A stretch of 64,000 nucleotides of DNA from Corticium candelabrum (Eukaryota; Porifera; Homoscleromorpha; Homosclerophorida; Plakinidae): assembly GCF_963422355.1 (NCBI RefSeq), contig NC_085097.1:2146001-2210000 (forward strand). Reading direction: 5' to 3'. Below are positions 1 to 10,699 of the stretch, in pieces. Numbering within the stretch: position 1 is the first letter of the stretch; the number at the start of each line of letters is the position of its first letter. Both the position numbers and the translations under genes were made by a program. The notes under the pieces were generated by a model. The model did not search any database. It was not told where the DNA came from and saw only the letters and a list, made by a program, of their open reading frames with translations.

Positions 1-383
1 TACCGGACAATGCCAGCTGATCTGCTTTCTGTCCTCTCGTGGTCCTCAGTTTGTTGATTTGTCTCGATCATGATCATTTCCTCTGGATAGTTGACCAGGT
101 GCATAGAGTGACGTCTAGAAATGGAGGACAAAACTTCACAATACTACAGGACTCCCACTTTTACAGACACGCCCACTTTTACAAACACGCCCATTTTTAT
201 TGTCTGATACTGTAGGATCAGTGACAGATCCAGACTGGAAAATGAGTGGTGTATATGCTATATACAGCTTGGTTTTACACATATTTACAGTCCACAATTT
301 TTATGACCACACCTACAAATGATGGGACTATAGGCCGTTCTAGCTCATGCCACGGTACGCCTCTGTGTTGACAATATAGGATA
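1..383. other. no gene seen
   Basis: AT-rich sequence with no coding signal I can support. It contains a short run of similar phrases (actcccacttttacagac, acgcccacttttacaaac) near 150-195, a degenerate tandem repeat of about 20 bp. It ends at the TA target dinucleotide (382-383) of the pogo-type element. Confidence 0.5.
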
Positions 384-1077
384 CAGTGGAGCCTCGCTAT
401 AGCAATTCTTTATATAACAAAACTATTCTTGTGTCCCGAACTCGTTTGTATACGTTTCTTCATCTTGGGACCCTTGATGTAACGAACTCGCCTTTAGCAA
501 AAACCTCGCTATAGTGTGGCTTTTTTATACCTAAACGTAGAAAATTACATTATAACCTTGATATAATGTAGTAGGTGGTGTGACTGTGCTCATTTCTGCA
601 AAATTGTTGGCTACGGCTACAAAGTGCAGCTGCTGCTGAGGGTGCAGATCATAGAACGTGCTTACATCATTGGACACGATGAATTCAATTAATTTCTCGC
701 AGTCAGATGTCGATTAGGCATTTGTTCAGAGCTTTCCAAGCACATCCTCTTTTATAGTATCATGTCCAAGTGGAAATCTTTATCTGTGGTGAAACAGCTT
801 GAAATCATCTGAGAGGTAGAGAAAAAGGACTGCAAAAACAGATGTGGCAGCTCGTTACAAAGTCACTCCATCAACTCTTGCGACAATTCTTAGGCAACGG
901 GATCCCATGTAATCCCTTCCTCCTTTGTAATAACTAATATTTGTTGCGTTGTATAGCCTTGCTTTCCCTGATTTTGCACAATGGATGACCCAGATGATTT
1001 TGCTTATAACGAGCCCTTGCTACAACAAAAAAGCTATCCTAGTGTCTTCTGCGATTCATTATATTAAGGTTCTACTG
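384..1077 (+). mobile_element. pogo/Tigger-type DNA transposon, non-autonomous
   Basis: The left end reads CAGTGGAGCCTCGCTATAGC and the right end, reverse-complemented, reads CAGTAGAACCTTAATATAA; both are flanked by TA (382-383 and 1078-1079). CAGTnGAnCCTCGCTATA is the classic terminus of pogo/Tigger elements of the Tc1/mariner superfamily, which duplicate TA. Further inside, both ends carry phrases like ctcgctatag and ctcgttataagc. At 694 bp it is far below the 2-3 kb of an autonomous copy, and only a broken DNA-binding domain (762-910) is left inside. The boundaries are read directly; the family call rests on the termini plus the HTH remnant. Confidence 0.85.
762..910 (+). pseudogene. CENP-B/pogo-type HTH remnant
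   Basis: From ATG 762 the frame reads MSKWKSLSVVKQLEII, then a stop. After a one-base shift it continues KTDVAARYKVTPSTLATIL, then RQRDPM and a stop. This is the N-terminal helix-turn-helix (psq/CENP-B-N type) of pogo transposases, in which a K-x-L-S-x-x-x-K-x-x-I helix is followed by a x-x-x-V-x-x-S-T-L recognition helix. The DDE catalytic domain is absent, so the protein cannot act as a transposase. It lies in the middle of the 384-1077 element in the orientation expected for its gene. Confidence 0.8.
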
Positions 1078-1082
1078 TAGAG

Positions 1083-1581
1083 GCACTGCTTTATCAATGA
1101 CTTTTTTCCTTATTCTTGTTTGTTTGGGATGAAAATAGGGTCATCAGTTAGCAGTGGGATAAGTTCTTTGACTTTGTGGCATTTATCAAAGTCGGCTTTC
1201 TGCGTCTTGATTAGGCAGTTGTTTACTTGTTTCAGTGAGGTCCAAGATGGCGTACATGCCACTAAGCGTTGAGAGTTGGAATTGTAGTTTACATCTGCCT
1301 TTCATCCAATAGGGCTATATTCATTGACTAGAGGTGTTGTACAATACGCCAGTAATGCTAGGTAGGGAAATGGTGACTTCTTGATTAATTAAGTTCTTTG
1401 CTGTTTTGAATTTTCTTTCTGCCTCACTGTTGCCCTGGAGATATCTAGGACTTGATGTTTTGTTTCTGAATCTGCATGATAAGGAAAATGTCATAATAGC
1501 AAGATAGGAGAATTGAAGCCCATTATTAGAAATTACCAAATCTGGTATTCTGTGTCTTGCAACTTCAACTTCAACTTGCAA
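1083..1581 (-). pseudogene. Ty3/gypsy integrase relic
   Basis: The minus strand reads a retroviral-type integrase core: ARHRIPDLVISNNGLQFSY (normally H-G-x-P-x-x-x-x-S-D-N-G-x-Q-F), then SSPRYLQGNSEAERKFKTAK, matching the N-G-x-x-E-R motif with the catalytic Glu. The catalytic Asp of the second motif is Asn here. Beyond the first stop other frames give TTPLVNEYSP and TTIPTLNA, and further on a K-A-D-F-D-K-C-H-K-like stretch, so homology runs to about 1083 through several stops and shifts. It is the 3' end of the relic whose RT and gag lie at higher coordinates. Not functional. Confidence 0.8.
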
Positions 1582-1724
1582 TCAGTTTTTTCCTCAAATT
1601 AGCAGCTCCTCCTGTACAGTAATTTTGCTTTGCATTGACCAATTATTGTCGAAAAGTATCTTTGATCTAGTTCTTGTCAAGCTACCCATGAGTGCAATAT
1701 CATATAAAATTTAAGTGGTACTAA

Positions 1725-2010
1725 GCATTATGTACAACAAGATTCAAAAACATTTAAAATGTATATTAGTAGGAATGGCTACACAAATCAGCAAAAAGCA
1801 AACAAACCAGTGTGGATGGTTCAATACTGTACCAAATTGAAAGTGCCAGGACTAACTCACACTGTGTTACAATTTGTGCAATGGTGAGTTAGTCATGGCA
1901 CCTTCAATTTGGTACAGTATTGAACTATCCACACTTGTTTGTTTGCCTTTTACTGATTTGTGTAGTCATTCTTACTAAAATACATTTTTAATGCTTTTGT
2001 ATTGTTCATT
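1725..2010. mobile_element. hairpin MITE (long inverted repeat)
   Basis: Two arms of about 120 bp (about 1741-1862 and 1880-2000) are near-perfect reverse complements, differing at scattered positions. For example, the left arm has ccaaattgaaagtgccagga and the right arm complements to ccaaattgaaggtgccatga. The loop is only about 15-20 bp. Such foldback structures are typical of MITEs. I could not fix the exact ends or a target duplication. It sits inside the minus-strand gypsy relic. Confidence 0.75.
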
Positions 2011-3118
2011 CACTTTTTGCATGAACTGTACTAGGTGCATGCATCTTACAGGGTACGTGCCTCAGAATGAACCCAAACTACAAATAATGGGCATTTTCAT
2101 CATGAGTGAAACCACTGTGGTAGACATAGCTCCTAACACTTCCCAATAATGTATGGTGGGTGCACTTGATAGTCACAGGGGCACTCTGCTGGGGTGCTGG
2201 ATCTGCTAGGTTGCTATATCTATAATTGCACAAGCCGTGACTTCAAGGTACACTCGAAAATCACGATCAATAATCAATTGGAACGTCCTCCGTTACTCTG
2301 CCTAGACTATTGGACAAGCTTTAACAACCATAAGTCGAGATTACACGAGCATTACCAGTGAACGCATGTTGTACATTCCAAAGTTGTTTCCATCGAGTCG
2401 GTATTTCCGTCAAGTCGGTCTTTTGCTACTTCTGATAAGACGACTACTATGCCCCTCGCTACGCCTAGGGTTAATGATGTAGACATCACACCAGGTGGTG
2501 TACTCATTAGAGCTAGGCGCTGCTCCAAAGTAGAAGGTCCTTCTTGACCTCAATTTGTTGTGTACTTAGTCTATTCGAACTATCAGCAATGCTGTAGTGC
2601 TGGTATGTAGGGTTGAGTATGTGTTCAGTTTTCTGTAAGAGCAGGTATCGCTATCAACCATTTATGCTACGAAGCTGATTTCTATACCAAACCTCAGGGC
2701 TTGCAACGCAGCAGGTCTATGACTACTCAAGTTTGTCATTGCAGTCTATTGTTCCCTCTCAAGGGACCGATCCCCGCGTAAAGTTTGTTGATGACGGGAA
2801 CTCTACACCTTCCACTTCAGTCGACCACAAGCCCACACCAGTCCCGTGTAGACTGTATGGTTCGTTGCCCTCCGCAACGCTTCCTAGGATCTAAGACTTT
2901 AGGCCGATTGAAACCGTTCTTCTACTGCTAGCGTTTTTCTATAAATTTTGGTCTCATTTGCACTGAATCCAACCTAAATGTTTCTTGTACCGAACTCTAC
3001 ACAGGGAGTGTGTTGATGCCTCACTGTCAACCTTGCAAATTGCATACTGTACATATCTGTTTGCGTACATCGTTACCGCTGCGCATACTAACCTCATCCA
3101 GAAGAAGAAGGCAAACAA
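2011..3118. other. unassigned stretch between gypsy RT and integrase
   Basis: RNase H coding would be expected here if the flanking gypsy pieces are one element, but neither strand gives a convincing RNase H reading. Positions about 2957-3015 (aatccaacctaaatgtttct, then a ctacacagggagtgtg block) match repeat family R1, best seen at 22,650-22,710, so part of this stretch is a short R1 fragment. The rest is unexplained. Confidence 0.4.
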
Positions 3119-3453
3119 GTATAAAACATTTTGAAAAAATGAGAAAGATGTAGGATTGCCTTATGAAAATGAATAGAAACAAGACCATGTAAGGGTGTGC
3201 TGCGACATTTTTCGTATGCAGACAGACTGGGCAAGATATCTTTTCTACATTGCACCATTTTCTACAATTAGAGACACTATAATATGTGTCTTATACTTTA
3301 CTAATTATAAAATGGTGCAATGTAGGTATGATGTATTGCTCATTCAGTTTGTATACGAAAGATGTCACAGCACACCTTACATGGTCTTGTTTCTATTCTT
3401 TTTCGTACGGCAACCCTACATTGATCTTTCTAATTTTTTTCAAAATTTTTATA
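3119..3453. mobile_element. second hairpin MITE
   Basis: Arms at about 3119-3275 and 3308-3453 are imperfect inverted repeats. Both carry gaaacaagaccatgtaag and a ctacattgcaccattttnta block in opposite orientation, with tataaaa and attttgaaaaaa at the outer edges. The loop is about 30 bp. TATA-rich flanks are compatible with a TA target as in Tc1/mariner MITEs, but I cannot prove the duplication. Apparent ORFs at 3195-3479 are chance readings of this repeat. Confidence 0.7.
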
Positions 3454-3619
3454 CCTTATGTATACAAATGAGTACCTGATCTATACTTTTGCAAAGATTT
3501 ATGGTAGTCCGATGCCATTCTGCATTGCAGAATTAATGTGAAGTTAGCACGAGGGTGTGTATCTCAGTTAGTGGTGTAGGCAGGCCTTTGTAATTGACAA
3601 TTGAGTAGTGTTTAAAAGG

Positions 3620-3998
3620 CACTGTATAACTAAAATGTGTGGGGGAAAATTACCAAAATAGTTTACCGTGTGTAAAAACGATCTCAATTCAGACTGATCT
3701 TTTTTGGTGCTCTCATCGTGTGAATTGCATTAATCCTTTTTTCAGTTACTCTTACTCCTGCACTATCCAGAGTATGTCCCAAGTATTGATTTGATTGTTG
3801 CCAGAAAGCGCACTTCTCGTTTTTGATGCTCAACCCATTTGCTGTAATCTTTGCAAAACTGCAGACTGATTGTCCATAGGCGTATGAACCGGGGAGCACT
3901 AGTTGCACGTGCTCAACCAAAATTCTGCAAATTAACTTACTAACTGTTGAGCTCCTGGTTGGGACTTGCGTAGGTTTTACTTTGTAAGGTCTGGCCAC
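3620..3998 (-). pseudogene. Ty3/gypsy reverse transcriptase, C-terminal part (relic)
   Basis: The minus strand reads GLSIKNEKCAFWQQSNQYLG and then HTLDSAGVRVTEKRINAI, the hallmark RT palm/thumb segment of gypsy elements (L-K-x-x-K-C-x-F..x-x-Y-L-G-H-x-x-x-x-x-G). Just upstream a shifted frame gives SAVLQRLQQMG and downstream another gives SELRSFLHTVNYFGNF, both standard neighbours in gypsy RT. At least two frameshifts are present. Its missing upstream half resumes beyond the hAT fragment at about 5.18 kb. Confidence 0.8.
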
Positions 3999-4009
3999 AC
4001 AATCATTTC

Positions 4010-5110
4010 ATGAAACAGTTGTCATCTTTGAAATTTTTCCTGAGACAAGGATTAGCAATTAGAGGTCATGAAGATGTGGAAAGCAATCTACTTCAACTCA
4101 TGAAGCTTAGGTGTGATGATTACCCGGACTTGAACAGCTGGATTTAAGAACGAAGATACTTCTCTCCTGTTATTCTAAATGAGCATTTCATTAATGGAGT
4201 TGAACCTCCTTAGGCAGCTTCTCAGTGGCATCAGAAGTACAGCATTTGTTTCAATTATTGCTAATGAAGCCACAAATGTGAACAATAAGGAACAGATGGC
4301 GTTGTATATACGTTGGGTGGATGAAGAGTTATCTGTTCATGAATATCTTGTGGAATTGATTCGTCTTCCAAAAACAGACAAAAACAAAAATTTACTGATA
4401 AGACTATGCCTTCCTATCAATCATTGTCGTGGCCTGGCACATGATAAAGCTAGTAATATGAGTGGCTACTTGAGAGGTGTTCAGCTCATATTCAAAATGG
4501 CTGTCATCAGCTGTTTATGTGAACTGCTTAGCACATTGCACTAACGTTTGTTTGCAATCAGTTTGTCGTGTGTGTGTCTCTGTATGAGATGCTATGGACT
4601 TAGTAATGGACGTGTCACAACTAATCCGATATTCTCCTAATCGGTCTACATTATTTGAAACTCTGGAAGACAGCTTTCTCCAGGATCTCCTAACCTCAAT
4701 TCAGCATCTTTGTGCTACCTGATGGACTGTGCCGTTTTCAGCTATAGACTAAGCTTAGAAACTACGTTGTTCTTCGTGAAACTCTTTTTGAAGTCAATAA
4801 CACATGTCACAATGAGTATGGCAGAAAATGGCGGTTTTCTTTCTTGGATTGAAATTACCATATCCCATCGTCTCTTGTAAGCTTGTAAGTGGTACTGAAC
4901 AACTGTCTGTCACTCTTCAAGGCAAAGACACTACTGTTGGAGAAGTTCTAACGCTGCTGACTTGTCACAATGCTCCATTATATATTCACAAACAGAAAAC
5001 AGATGAAATTGACATCAACAGTATTGCAGAGTTTGATCAAAGAAAATGAGAGGAGAAAAAAATTTCTTTTGTACTGTGTAAATCTAGTTCTTGGATTTGG
5101 TATTTTTATG
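4010..5110 (+). pseudogene. hAT transposase fragment (ZMYM/DUF4371 type)
   Basis: The plus-strand ORF 4179-4544 reads FVSIIANEATNVNNKEQMAL, then IRWVDEELSVHEYLVELIRL and later CRGLAHDKASNMSGYLRGVQ. These match the first catalytic block (D-E-S/T-x-D-x-S-N-x-E-Q) and the G-Y-D-G-A-x-N-M-S-G block of hAT-like DUF4371 transposases; the first catalytic Asp is Asn here. A later frame (4828-5049) reads FFLGLKLPYPIVS, then EQLSVTLQGKDTTV, matching the downstream F-F-G-x-x-L..L-S-x-T-L-Q region. The C-terminal dimerisation domain is missing and the frame is broken. It interrupts the gypsy RT on the other strand, so it probably inserted there. Its own TIRs are not recognisable. Confidence 0.75.
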
Positions 5111-5174
5111 TAGATATTGAAATAGACAAATGTGGTGTATGTTGGTGTAAATGTTATTGCCAAACCCTTGTATA

Positions 5175-5460
5175 TACACGAGTGCCCTCACGAAAAATGA
5201 TTTTCTACGACTTTTCCTCTTTGTGTTCATTGTCAGCTTTTCCATTAGCCAAACTACCATCCATGTAAACGAAAATTCCTTTCAAGCCTTTCAAGACTTT
5301 GGCTATGACTCTCTGAAAAGTGGCAGGGGCCCAGATGATGCCAAACAGTAGACGTCTATACTTAAACAATCCAATATGGGTGTTAAAGATTAAGTTGACT
5401 GTTGCAACTGATTGTAGGCGCCCTTTAAATTGTTGTCGGAGAAAAGCTTACCCCGTGCTA

Positions 5461-5530
<70 letters not shown>

Positions 5531-6200
5531 AGCTCTGTTGGTATAGGAATTGGATATTGATTAGTGACTAGAAAACAATGGAGTGGTGGTTTGAGGTCGC
5601 CACATATTCTGATAGGTCCAGATTTAACGATGTTCACTGTGAGAAAAGCAGAAAGAGCCGTGTTGACCAGTTCTAGGCACCAGTCTTAATGTTTCTTTCC
5701 ATTTCAGTCTCTATTTGTGCTCGAAGATGTAATGGCAGTCTCCTGAATGGAAAAACATTTAACCTTGCTTCACCACGTACACGAGTCCCAACAGTGTTAC
5801 CGCAACAGCCCTATTTATCTTCAAACAAGACTAAAAACTTTTCTAACATTTTATTTCCTTGTGTGTCTTCTTAGTCACTCCAGTCAACATTACACTAGAT
5901 CTGCTTTCTACAGACTTGAATTAGTCAAGGCACACGGCAGCCAGACCTATCTTCCTTGCTCAATCTATACCCAAGAGTTTGGAACCCTAGCTGACCTGGT
6001 CTCAAATAATTGAATTAGTTGGAACAACTTACACAGTTGCAATAGCAAATCCTGATCTTCGTCATGCAATTTGAAAGTCAAAATTCTATTTGTAAGTCTC
6101 TTTTTTTCTTTTATCAGTTCAGTTACCAATCCTATTCCATGTCACCTTGTTGAACAAGAGACATCAGCTCCCATATCCACACAAAAAGTCATTAAATAAT
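5175..6200 (-). pseudogene. Ty3/gypsy protease and reverse transcriptase relic
   Basis: Reading the minus strand from high to low coordinates: an aspartic-protease-like FCVDMGADVS near 6190-6160 (the usual D-T/S-G-A with Met at position 2), VRGEARLNVFPFRRLPLHLR near 5800-5750, NIVKSGPIRICGDLKPPLHC and VTNQYPIPIPTELF near 5640-5550. After the (TA)n tract come NNLKGAYNQLQ and LIFNTHIGLFKYRRLLFGII, then WAPATFQRVIAKVLKGL and IFVYMDGSLA, where the catalytic Y-L/M-D-D is Y-M-D-G. The order is correct for gypsy pol. Stops, shifts and the loss of one catalytic Asp show it is dead. Confidence 0.8.
5462..5527. repeat. (TA)n microsatellite inside gypsy RT relic
   Basis: An uninterrupted TA dinucleotide run of about 66 bp. 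It falls inside the RT fragment, between the PTELF and GAYNQLQ blocks on the minus strand, so it expanded after the element landed. The Ile-Tyr ORF through it is an artefact. Confidence 0.95.
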
Positions 6201-6861
6201 CATTTAGTCAAGCATCAACCAAATTTTTTAGGTATTGTGAACCATATTTTCACAGTAGACAGTCTTCACGACGGATTTGAATGAATGTCTAGGGCTTCTG
6301 TCTACTAATTAGGAATTGGATTCAGATGCTTCAGAGTCTTAATGTTGTACTTTAAGGACTTCCTTAGTTTTGTACTAGTAGTATAGGAAGTGGTGGTTCT
6401 TGCACACATGCTTCAACCGTATTGGACAAAATATTGAAGTTTCCAAAAGGCATCTAAAAGATCATTAAAATAAGCAAACGAAAACCTAATAGACTGTTCT
6501 GGCACACTTGGTTCAAGCGTCTTGCACAAAGATATGGAAGTTTCCAAAAGTCATCTAAGCAATGGATTATTTATCTAAAACACTCATACAGAGAAGATTC
6601 GTGTTATCAATGTGTGTCGTAATGTACATCATGTTATCACCCCATTTCTACAATTACCTGAACATGACAATCGATACTATTATATAGTTTTCCATAACTG
6701 GTTGGGAAAGAGATATTGGATTCACATGTCTGAAGAATCATTATGCACTCACTGTTACTGGATTAGGTATTATTATAAAAGTATTAACAAAAAAGAAGAC
6801 TTATTCTAAACAACTAGAGTTAGTAGGTTTCATATACAAACTATCAAAAGAACTAAATGTC

Positions 6862-7540
6862 TTGAAAGGATATTTGAGAAGTGAAGCTTGTGATCGAAAC
6901 ATACTAACTGACATGTGTCCATATATTTTTTACAAGAAATTTTTAAGTGAAGTTGTTTCTGATGGGGAAGAAATTGTTGTTTCTGATAGAGAAGAAAATG
7001 AAGAAGACCAGTATCTAGAACCACTCAAAGTTGGTCATGCTTACTCAGAACCATTTTGAGGAATCCGTTTGTAGAGAGGCTTCTGTATAAGGAAAATCAG
7101 AGGAAGTTGCCGGGTGATAGAAATCTAATTGACCTTTTGATATTGCGCAGAACGTGACAGGATATTAATTAATCAACATGTTCACACAAGTTCATTGTTG
7201 AGGTGAAAGTCAGTTCAGATGAAACAGCAGATGGCAGATTTGAAGTTACAAGAATATATTCAGAATGACGCTGTGAAAATAGCCAATCTAATACTAGAAC
7301 AACAATAAGTAGCTGGATGTGGAAGAGCTATGGCTCCAAGCCTAAGTAAAACTAGAGCAAATATTAACTTTGATATTCGAACGTGAAAAAGAGAGAAAGT
7401 CAGCAGCTAGGAGAAGAAGAATAAGGGTGCGACTTCAAGCAGTCTAGAATGAGCTTACTACTGTGGAGAAAGAAATCGATCACTACAACAAAGAAATACA
7501 TGAACTTGAGAAGGTTGCTGAGGAAGGGTTATGATTGATG
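6862..7540 (+). pseudogene. unrecognised decayed coding region of the composite element
   Basis: ORF 6862-7059 gives 65 residues with an acidic stretch (EEIVVSDREENEEDQYLE). After stops and shifts, 7370-7533 gives a charged helix-like run (FEREKERKSAARRRRIRVRL, then ELTTVEKEIDHYNKEIHELE) with coiled-coil character. Both lie within the inverted-repeat composite and may be parts of its own proteins. I do not recognise the family and assign no function. Confidence 0.35.
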
Positions 7541-7698
7541 AAAACCAACAGTAGATGGTCTTGACCGAATGGATTTAGTACTTAGATTACCTAGCTTATA
7601 TAGTGACAGTTTGTATGCAATCTTTGATTGGTTCCAGACAATACTTGTCAGACATCTGTCACATGACATTTTACGTGTACCTTTTGGAATGGAACTTG

Positions 7699-7832
7699 GC
7701 TTTTTAGGAATGCAACTGCGTATTTACGAATGCAGCTGGTCACCTAGGAATGCAGCTGTTTAGGAATGCAGCTGGTTGTTTAGGAATGCAACTTGTCGTT
7801 TAAGAATGCTAAAAGAATGTGCGCCTTTAGGA
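7699..7832. repeat. degenerate tandem repeat (taggaatgcagctg units)
   Basis: Five or six units of the form tttaggaatgcagctggt with variable spacers of 4-9 bp: ttaggaatgcaactg, ttacgaatgcagctg, ctaggaatgcagctg, ttaggaatgcagctg, ttaggaatgcaactt, ttaagaatgc. It is a short degenerate minisatellite in the composite element. No function seen. Confidence 0.8.
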
Positions 7833-8508
7833 ATGTTTCAGCGGATGTGATGTAATCATAACATTTCTGGATATTTGTCTCAGCTTGTCTGAACTTGTTT
7901 GAGTATCTCTAAGTGTTTTCTTCCCTAAATCACTTAAAATGATAAACATATATAATATTATATATGAGTAGAATAAATGGTTTAAATAAAAATATTTTAG
8001 CCATTATAGATTGTTCTGATCTTACAACACTGTTGAAGGATCAACTAATTGATCTGAGTACTTTCATGCACTTGGTAAATACCAACTCTCTCGCTGTAAA
8101 ATTGTCATCATCAAGTATTAAGAAGCCAGTTCCAAACCAAGATCATCATCAGCTTTTTCTATAACTATTCAAGATAAGGTAAATGTAATGAAATGAATAG
8201 AGCAAGACATTAATGATATGAAGGCAAATAATGATCAAATTGAGAAGACATGTTCTCAATTAGATAAACTTAAACAAATTGGATATGTTGAAAGGAAGAC
8301 AGCTTTCAAGATATTTACAAGGATTTTTTCAATGATAAAACAATTATTTGATTTGTCAGATTATCCTAAAGATAGTGAATTTATGATTGTTCAAACAAAA
8401 TGTTTTGGGTAAATTTGAAGAATCAAGATGAAACTGCTTTTGAACCTATTATTGAGTTTGTTGGTTTAAGATCAAAAATGTATTCCATAAGAACAGAGGC
8501 GAATCTAA

Positions 8509-8561
8509 AGGCTGGTTCACAGTATTGACGCTGACATTCAGCTGAGCGTCTTCATCAAAGA
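8509..8561. mobile_element. orphan end of a Harbinger-like MITE
   Basis: The sequence aaaggctggttcacagtatt followed by gacgctgacattcagctgag matches the termini of the elements at 19,663-20,153 and 32,570-33,225 (ggctggtttacantatgacg). It is cut off by the Tc1 insertion that starts at 8564, and I do not find the partner end beyond the Tc1 element. Confidence 0.5.
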
Positions 8562-8942
8562 TACAATACTGGTCAAAAGAATTACTCACTCCTAATTGCT
8601 GATCTAGAGTAATTCAATAATTTGTCATCACTATTTTCACAGAACATGTTTGTGGTATTGAAACTAATCAATTACATGTATGCTGTACTTTCGTATATTT
8701 CTGTTTGCAGATAAAACTGCAGAATTTTGTATGTCACCATTAGCAACGCTATCTATAAAGCAATACAAATTTAGATATTAGAGTATAGCTATTTTTCATT
8801 TGGCAGAGATAGCGTTTTTCCTGCCTAGTTGCTACACTTTGCCCACTAAGCTACCTAGCATTAACCTGAGAATTCCTTTCACTGATTTGAGCAAATTTTG
8901 TGTGCTGCATTGCAAATTGCCTAGGAACTATCTCAGAGCGGA

Positions 8943-10190
8943 ATGGTCAGGAAAGATAGAACGTCACCTGAGAATCGCGGTAAAATTGTCACTCTGTGGG
9001 AAGAAGGTTACAGTAAAAGACAAATAGCTGAACGTGTTGGCTGTAGCCAGAAAACAGTTTCTAACCTAGCGAGAAGGCAAAGGAAAGCTGGAAATACGAA
9101 AACAAAGAGAATTCCCTCGAGACCTCGCATGACTTCCATGAGAGCATAGGCGTAGGAAGCAACTTTCGACTGGGGGGGCACCTTCATTGGCGGTCTTGTG
9201 TGGGCGTTACCAGTTACCAGTTGCTTTTGTTCTCGAAGACATCAGGAAAACGCCAAGATCCAGCAGGCTTATTAACCGTTGCTCAAGTTATTATGTTCAG
9301 AACAGACATGTCAAAAAGTGGGGGGGCACGTGCCCCCGGGCCCCCGTGCTTCCTACGCCTATGCATGAGAGACGATCGCCAGCTGATCTGAATATCGCTT
9401 TTTAACCGACGATCAACTGCACCCTCGGTTAGGACCGAATTTTTGCAGGCCAATGGAGCAAAAATCCCATCTCCACTGCTAGCTAGAAGGTGTCTCTGAG
9501 AGGGTGGATTGTTTGGCTGTCTTGCTAGATGGAAGCCACGCCTTACAGCTGATTGCGTTCGCTGCCTCGCATTTCCACAGAACCGCAGAAACTGGACAAC
9601 CGACGATTGGTCACGCATAATCTGGAGCAATGAAAGCAAATTTGAGTTGTTCCGGTGGTTGCGTATGGATAAGAAGAAGAACAGGAGAGCAGCTACAAGA
9701 TGATTGTGTAGCGCATATGGTAGCTTGGAGATAGTATCATGGTGTGGGCTGCATGATGAGGAATTGTATTGACTACATTGCGTTGGTCAACGAGCGGTTA
9801 ACCGCTGAAAAGTACATATGCATTCTCGAAAATGCTCCAGTTCCAACAATCTAGGAGTTTGAGCTAGGTCATGGTGATGTCACACTATGCATGACAATGC
9901 TTCTCTCACTGGGCAAAGAGTGTTCAATAATGGCTCCATCACAATAACTACGTCTCTCTTGGTCCCTGGCCAGCTCAATCACCGGATCTTAATCCAATTG
10001 AGCACATATGGGATTATCTTGCGGGTATTGTTGAGCAGCAGTTGCCACGCAACATGTCAGAGCTGTGGCAATGTTTGAAGACAGCATGGAATAATGTGCT
10101 ACGAGAAACAACACAAAGCCTTTTTGATAGCTTGATTACAATAGTAAACAATGTCATAGACGCTATAGGAGGTTACACAAAACACTGAAT
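8943..10190 (+). pseudogene. Tc1 transposase pseudogene
   Basis: ATG 8943 opens 64 residues containing the paired HTH: ENRGKIVTLWEEGYSKRQIA then ERVGCSQKTVSNL, and the G-R/S-P/R-P-R hinge RIPSRPRMTS. A 219-bp MITE interrupts the frame, which resumes in the DDRQLI motif. Later frames show WTTDDWSRIIWSNESKFELF (second catalytic block, usually W..VlwSDEsxf, here with N for the catalytic D), an MHDNASLTGQRV block (usually HDNAPxH) and GIILRVLL/LNHRILIQ. Stops and shifts are frequent, so it is inactive. Confidence 0.8.
9145..9363. mobile_element. 219-bp hAT-type MITE with perfect TIRs and 8-bp TSD
   Basis: The terminus CATAGGCGTAGGAAGCA at 9145 is exactly mirrored by TGCTTCCTACGCCTATG ending at 9363, a 17-bp perfect TIR. 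The 8-bp CATGAGAG occurs immediately outside on both sides (9137-9144 and 9364-9371). Removing the element and one copy of the 8-mer restores continuous Tc1 coding across the site. An 8-bp duplication points to hAT. Internal G-runs (gggggggca and a gggggggcacgtgccccc block) are subterminal. No coding capacity. Perfect TIRs and TSD imply a recent insertion. Confidence 0.93.
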
Positions 10191-10278
10191 CAATGTTACA
10201 CTAATTTTGTTAAGATAATTGTAGTTTTACATGCCACGTGTGTAAAATGTTGATTGGAGTAATCCTTTTTGACCGGTA

Positions 10279-10281
<3 letters not shown>

Positions 10282-10336
<55 letters not shown>
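10282..10336. repeat. (TA)n microsatellite
   Basis: A TA run starts at the target dinucleotide of the Tc1 element and continues for about 55 bp, probably seeded by the duplicated TA. Confidence 0.95.
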
Positions 10337-10341
<5 letters not shown>

Positions 10342-10699
10342 TAACAATTATTTGGAATCTATTAGTAACTTTGAGTGTGTAATAAAGAATACTGCACGTA
10401 GCTTCAGCCTGTTATAACTACTTTTGAGTTCAGAATGTTTGTAATGATTCTTCAAGCTTGTGAATCCATTATCTCTTCTCAACCAGTTATGGAAAACTAT
10501 ATAATAGTAACGATAGCATGTTCAGGTAGTTGTAGAAATGGGGTGATAACATCACATGTGTTGATAACACAAATTTGTTCTGTATGAGTGTTTATATCAA
10601 CAATCCATTGTTTTAATGCTCTTGCAAACTTCAATATCTTTGTCCGAGACGCTTGAACCATGTGTGCCAGAACCCCCATTTCCTTATACTACTTGTACT

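Larger units (their letters stand above)
8564..10281 (+). mobile_element. Tc1/mariner transposon (decayed, with nested MITE)
   Basis: The left terminus CAATACTGGTCAAAAGAATT and the right terminus, complemented, CAGTACCGGTCAAAAAGGAT are imperfect TIRs, each flanked by TA (8562-8563 and 10,282-10,283), the invariant Tc1/mariner target. Length is 1718 bp, or about 1.49 kb without the nested MITE and its duplicated site, close to a normal Tc1 element. The interior carries a plus-strand transposase pseudogene. The right flank expanded into a (TA)n microsatellite. Confidence 0.85.

Noticed and set aside
9283..9639. 118-codon minus-strand ORF
   Set aside because: It crosses the 219-bp MITE and the Tc1 transposase remnant antisense; no domain, purely a shadow.
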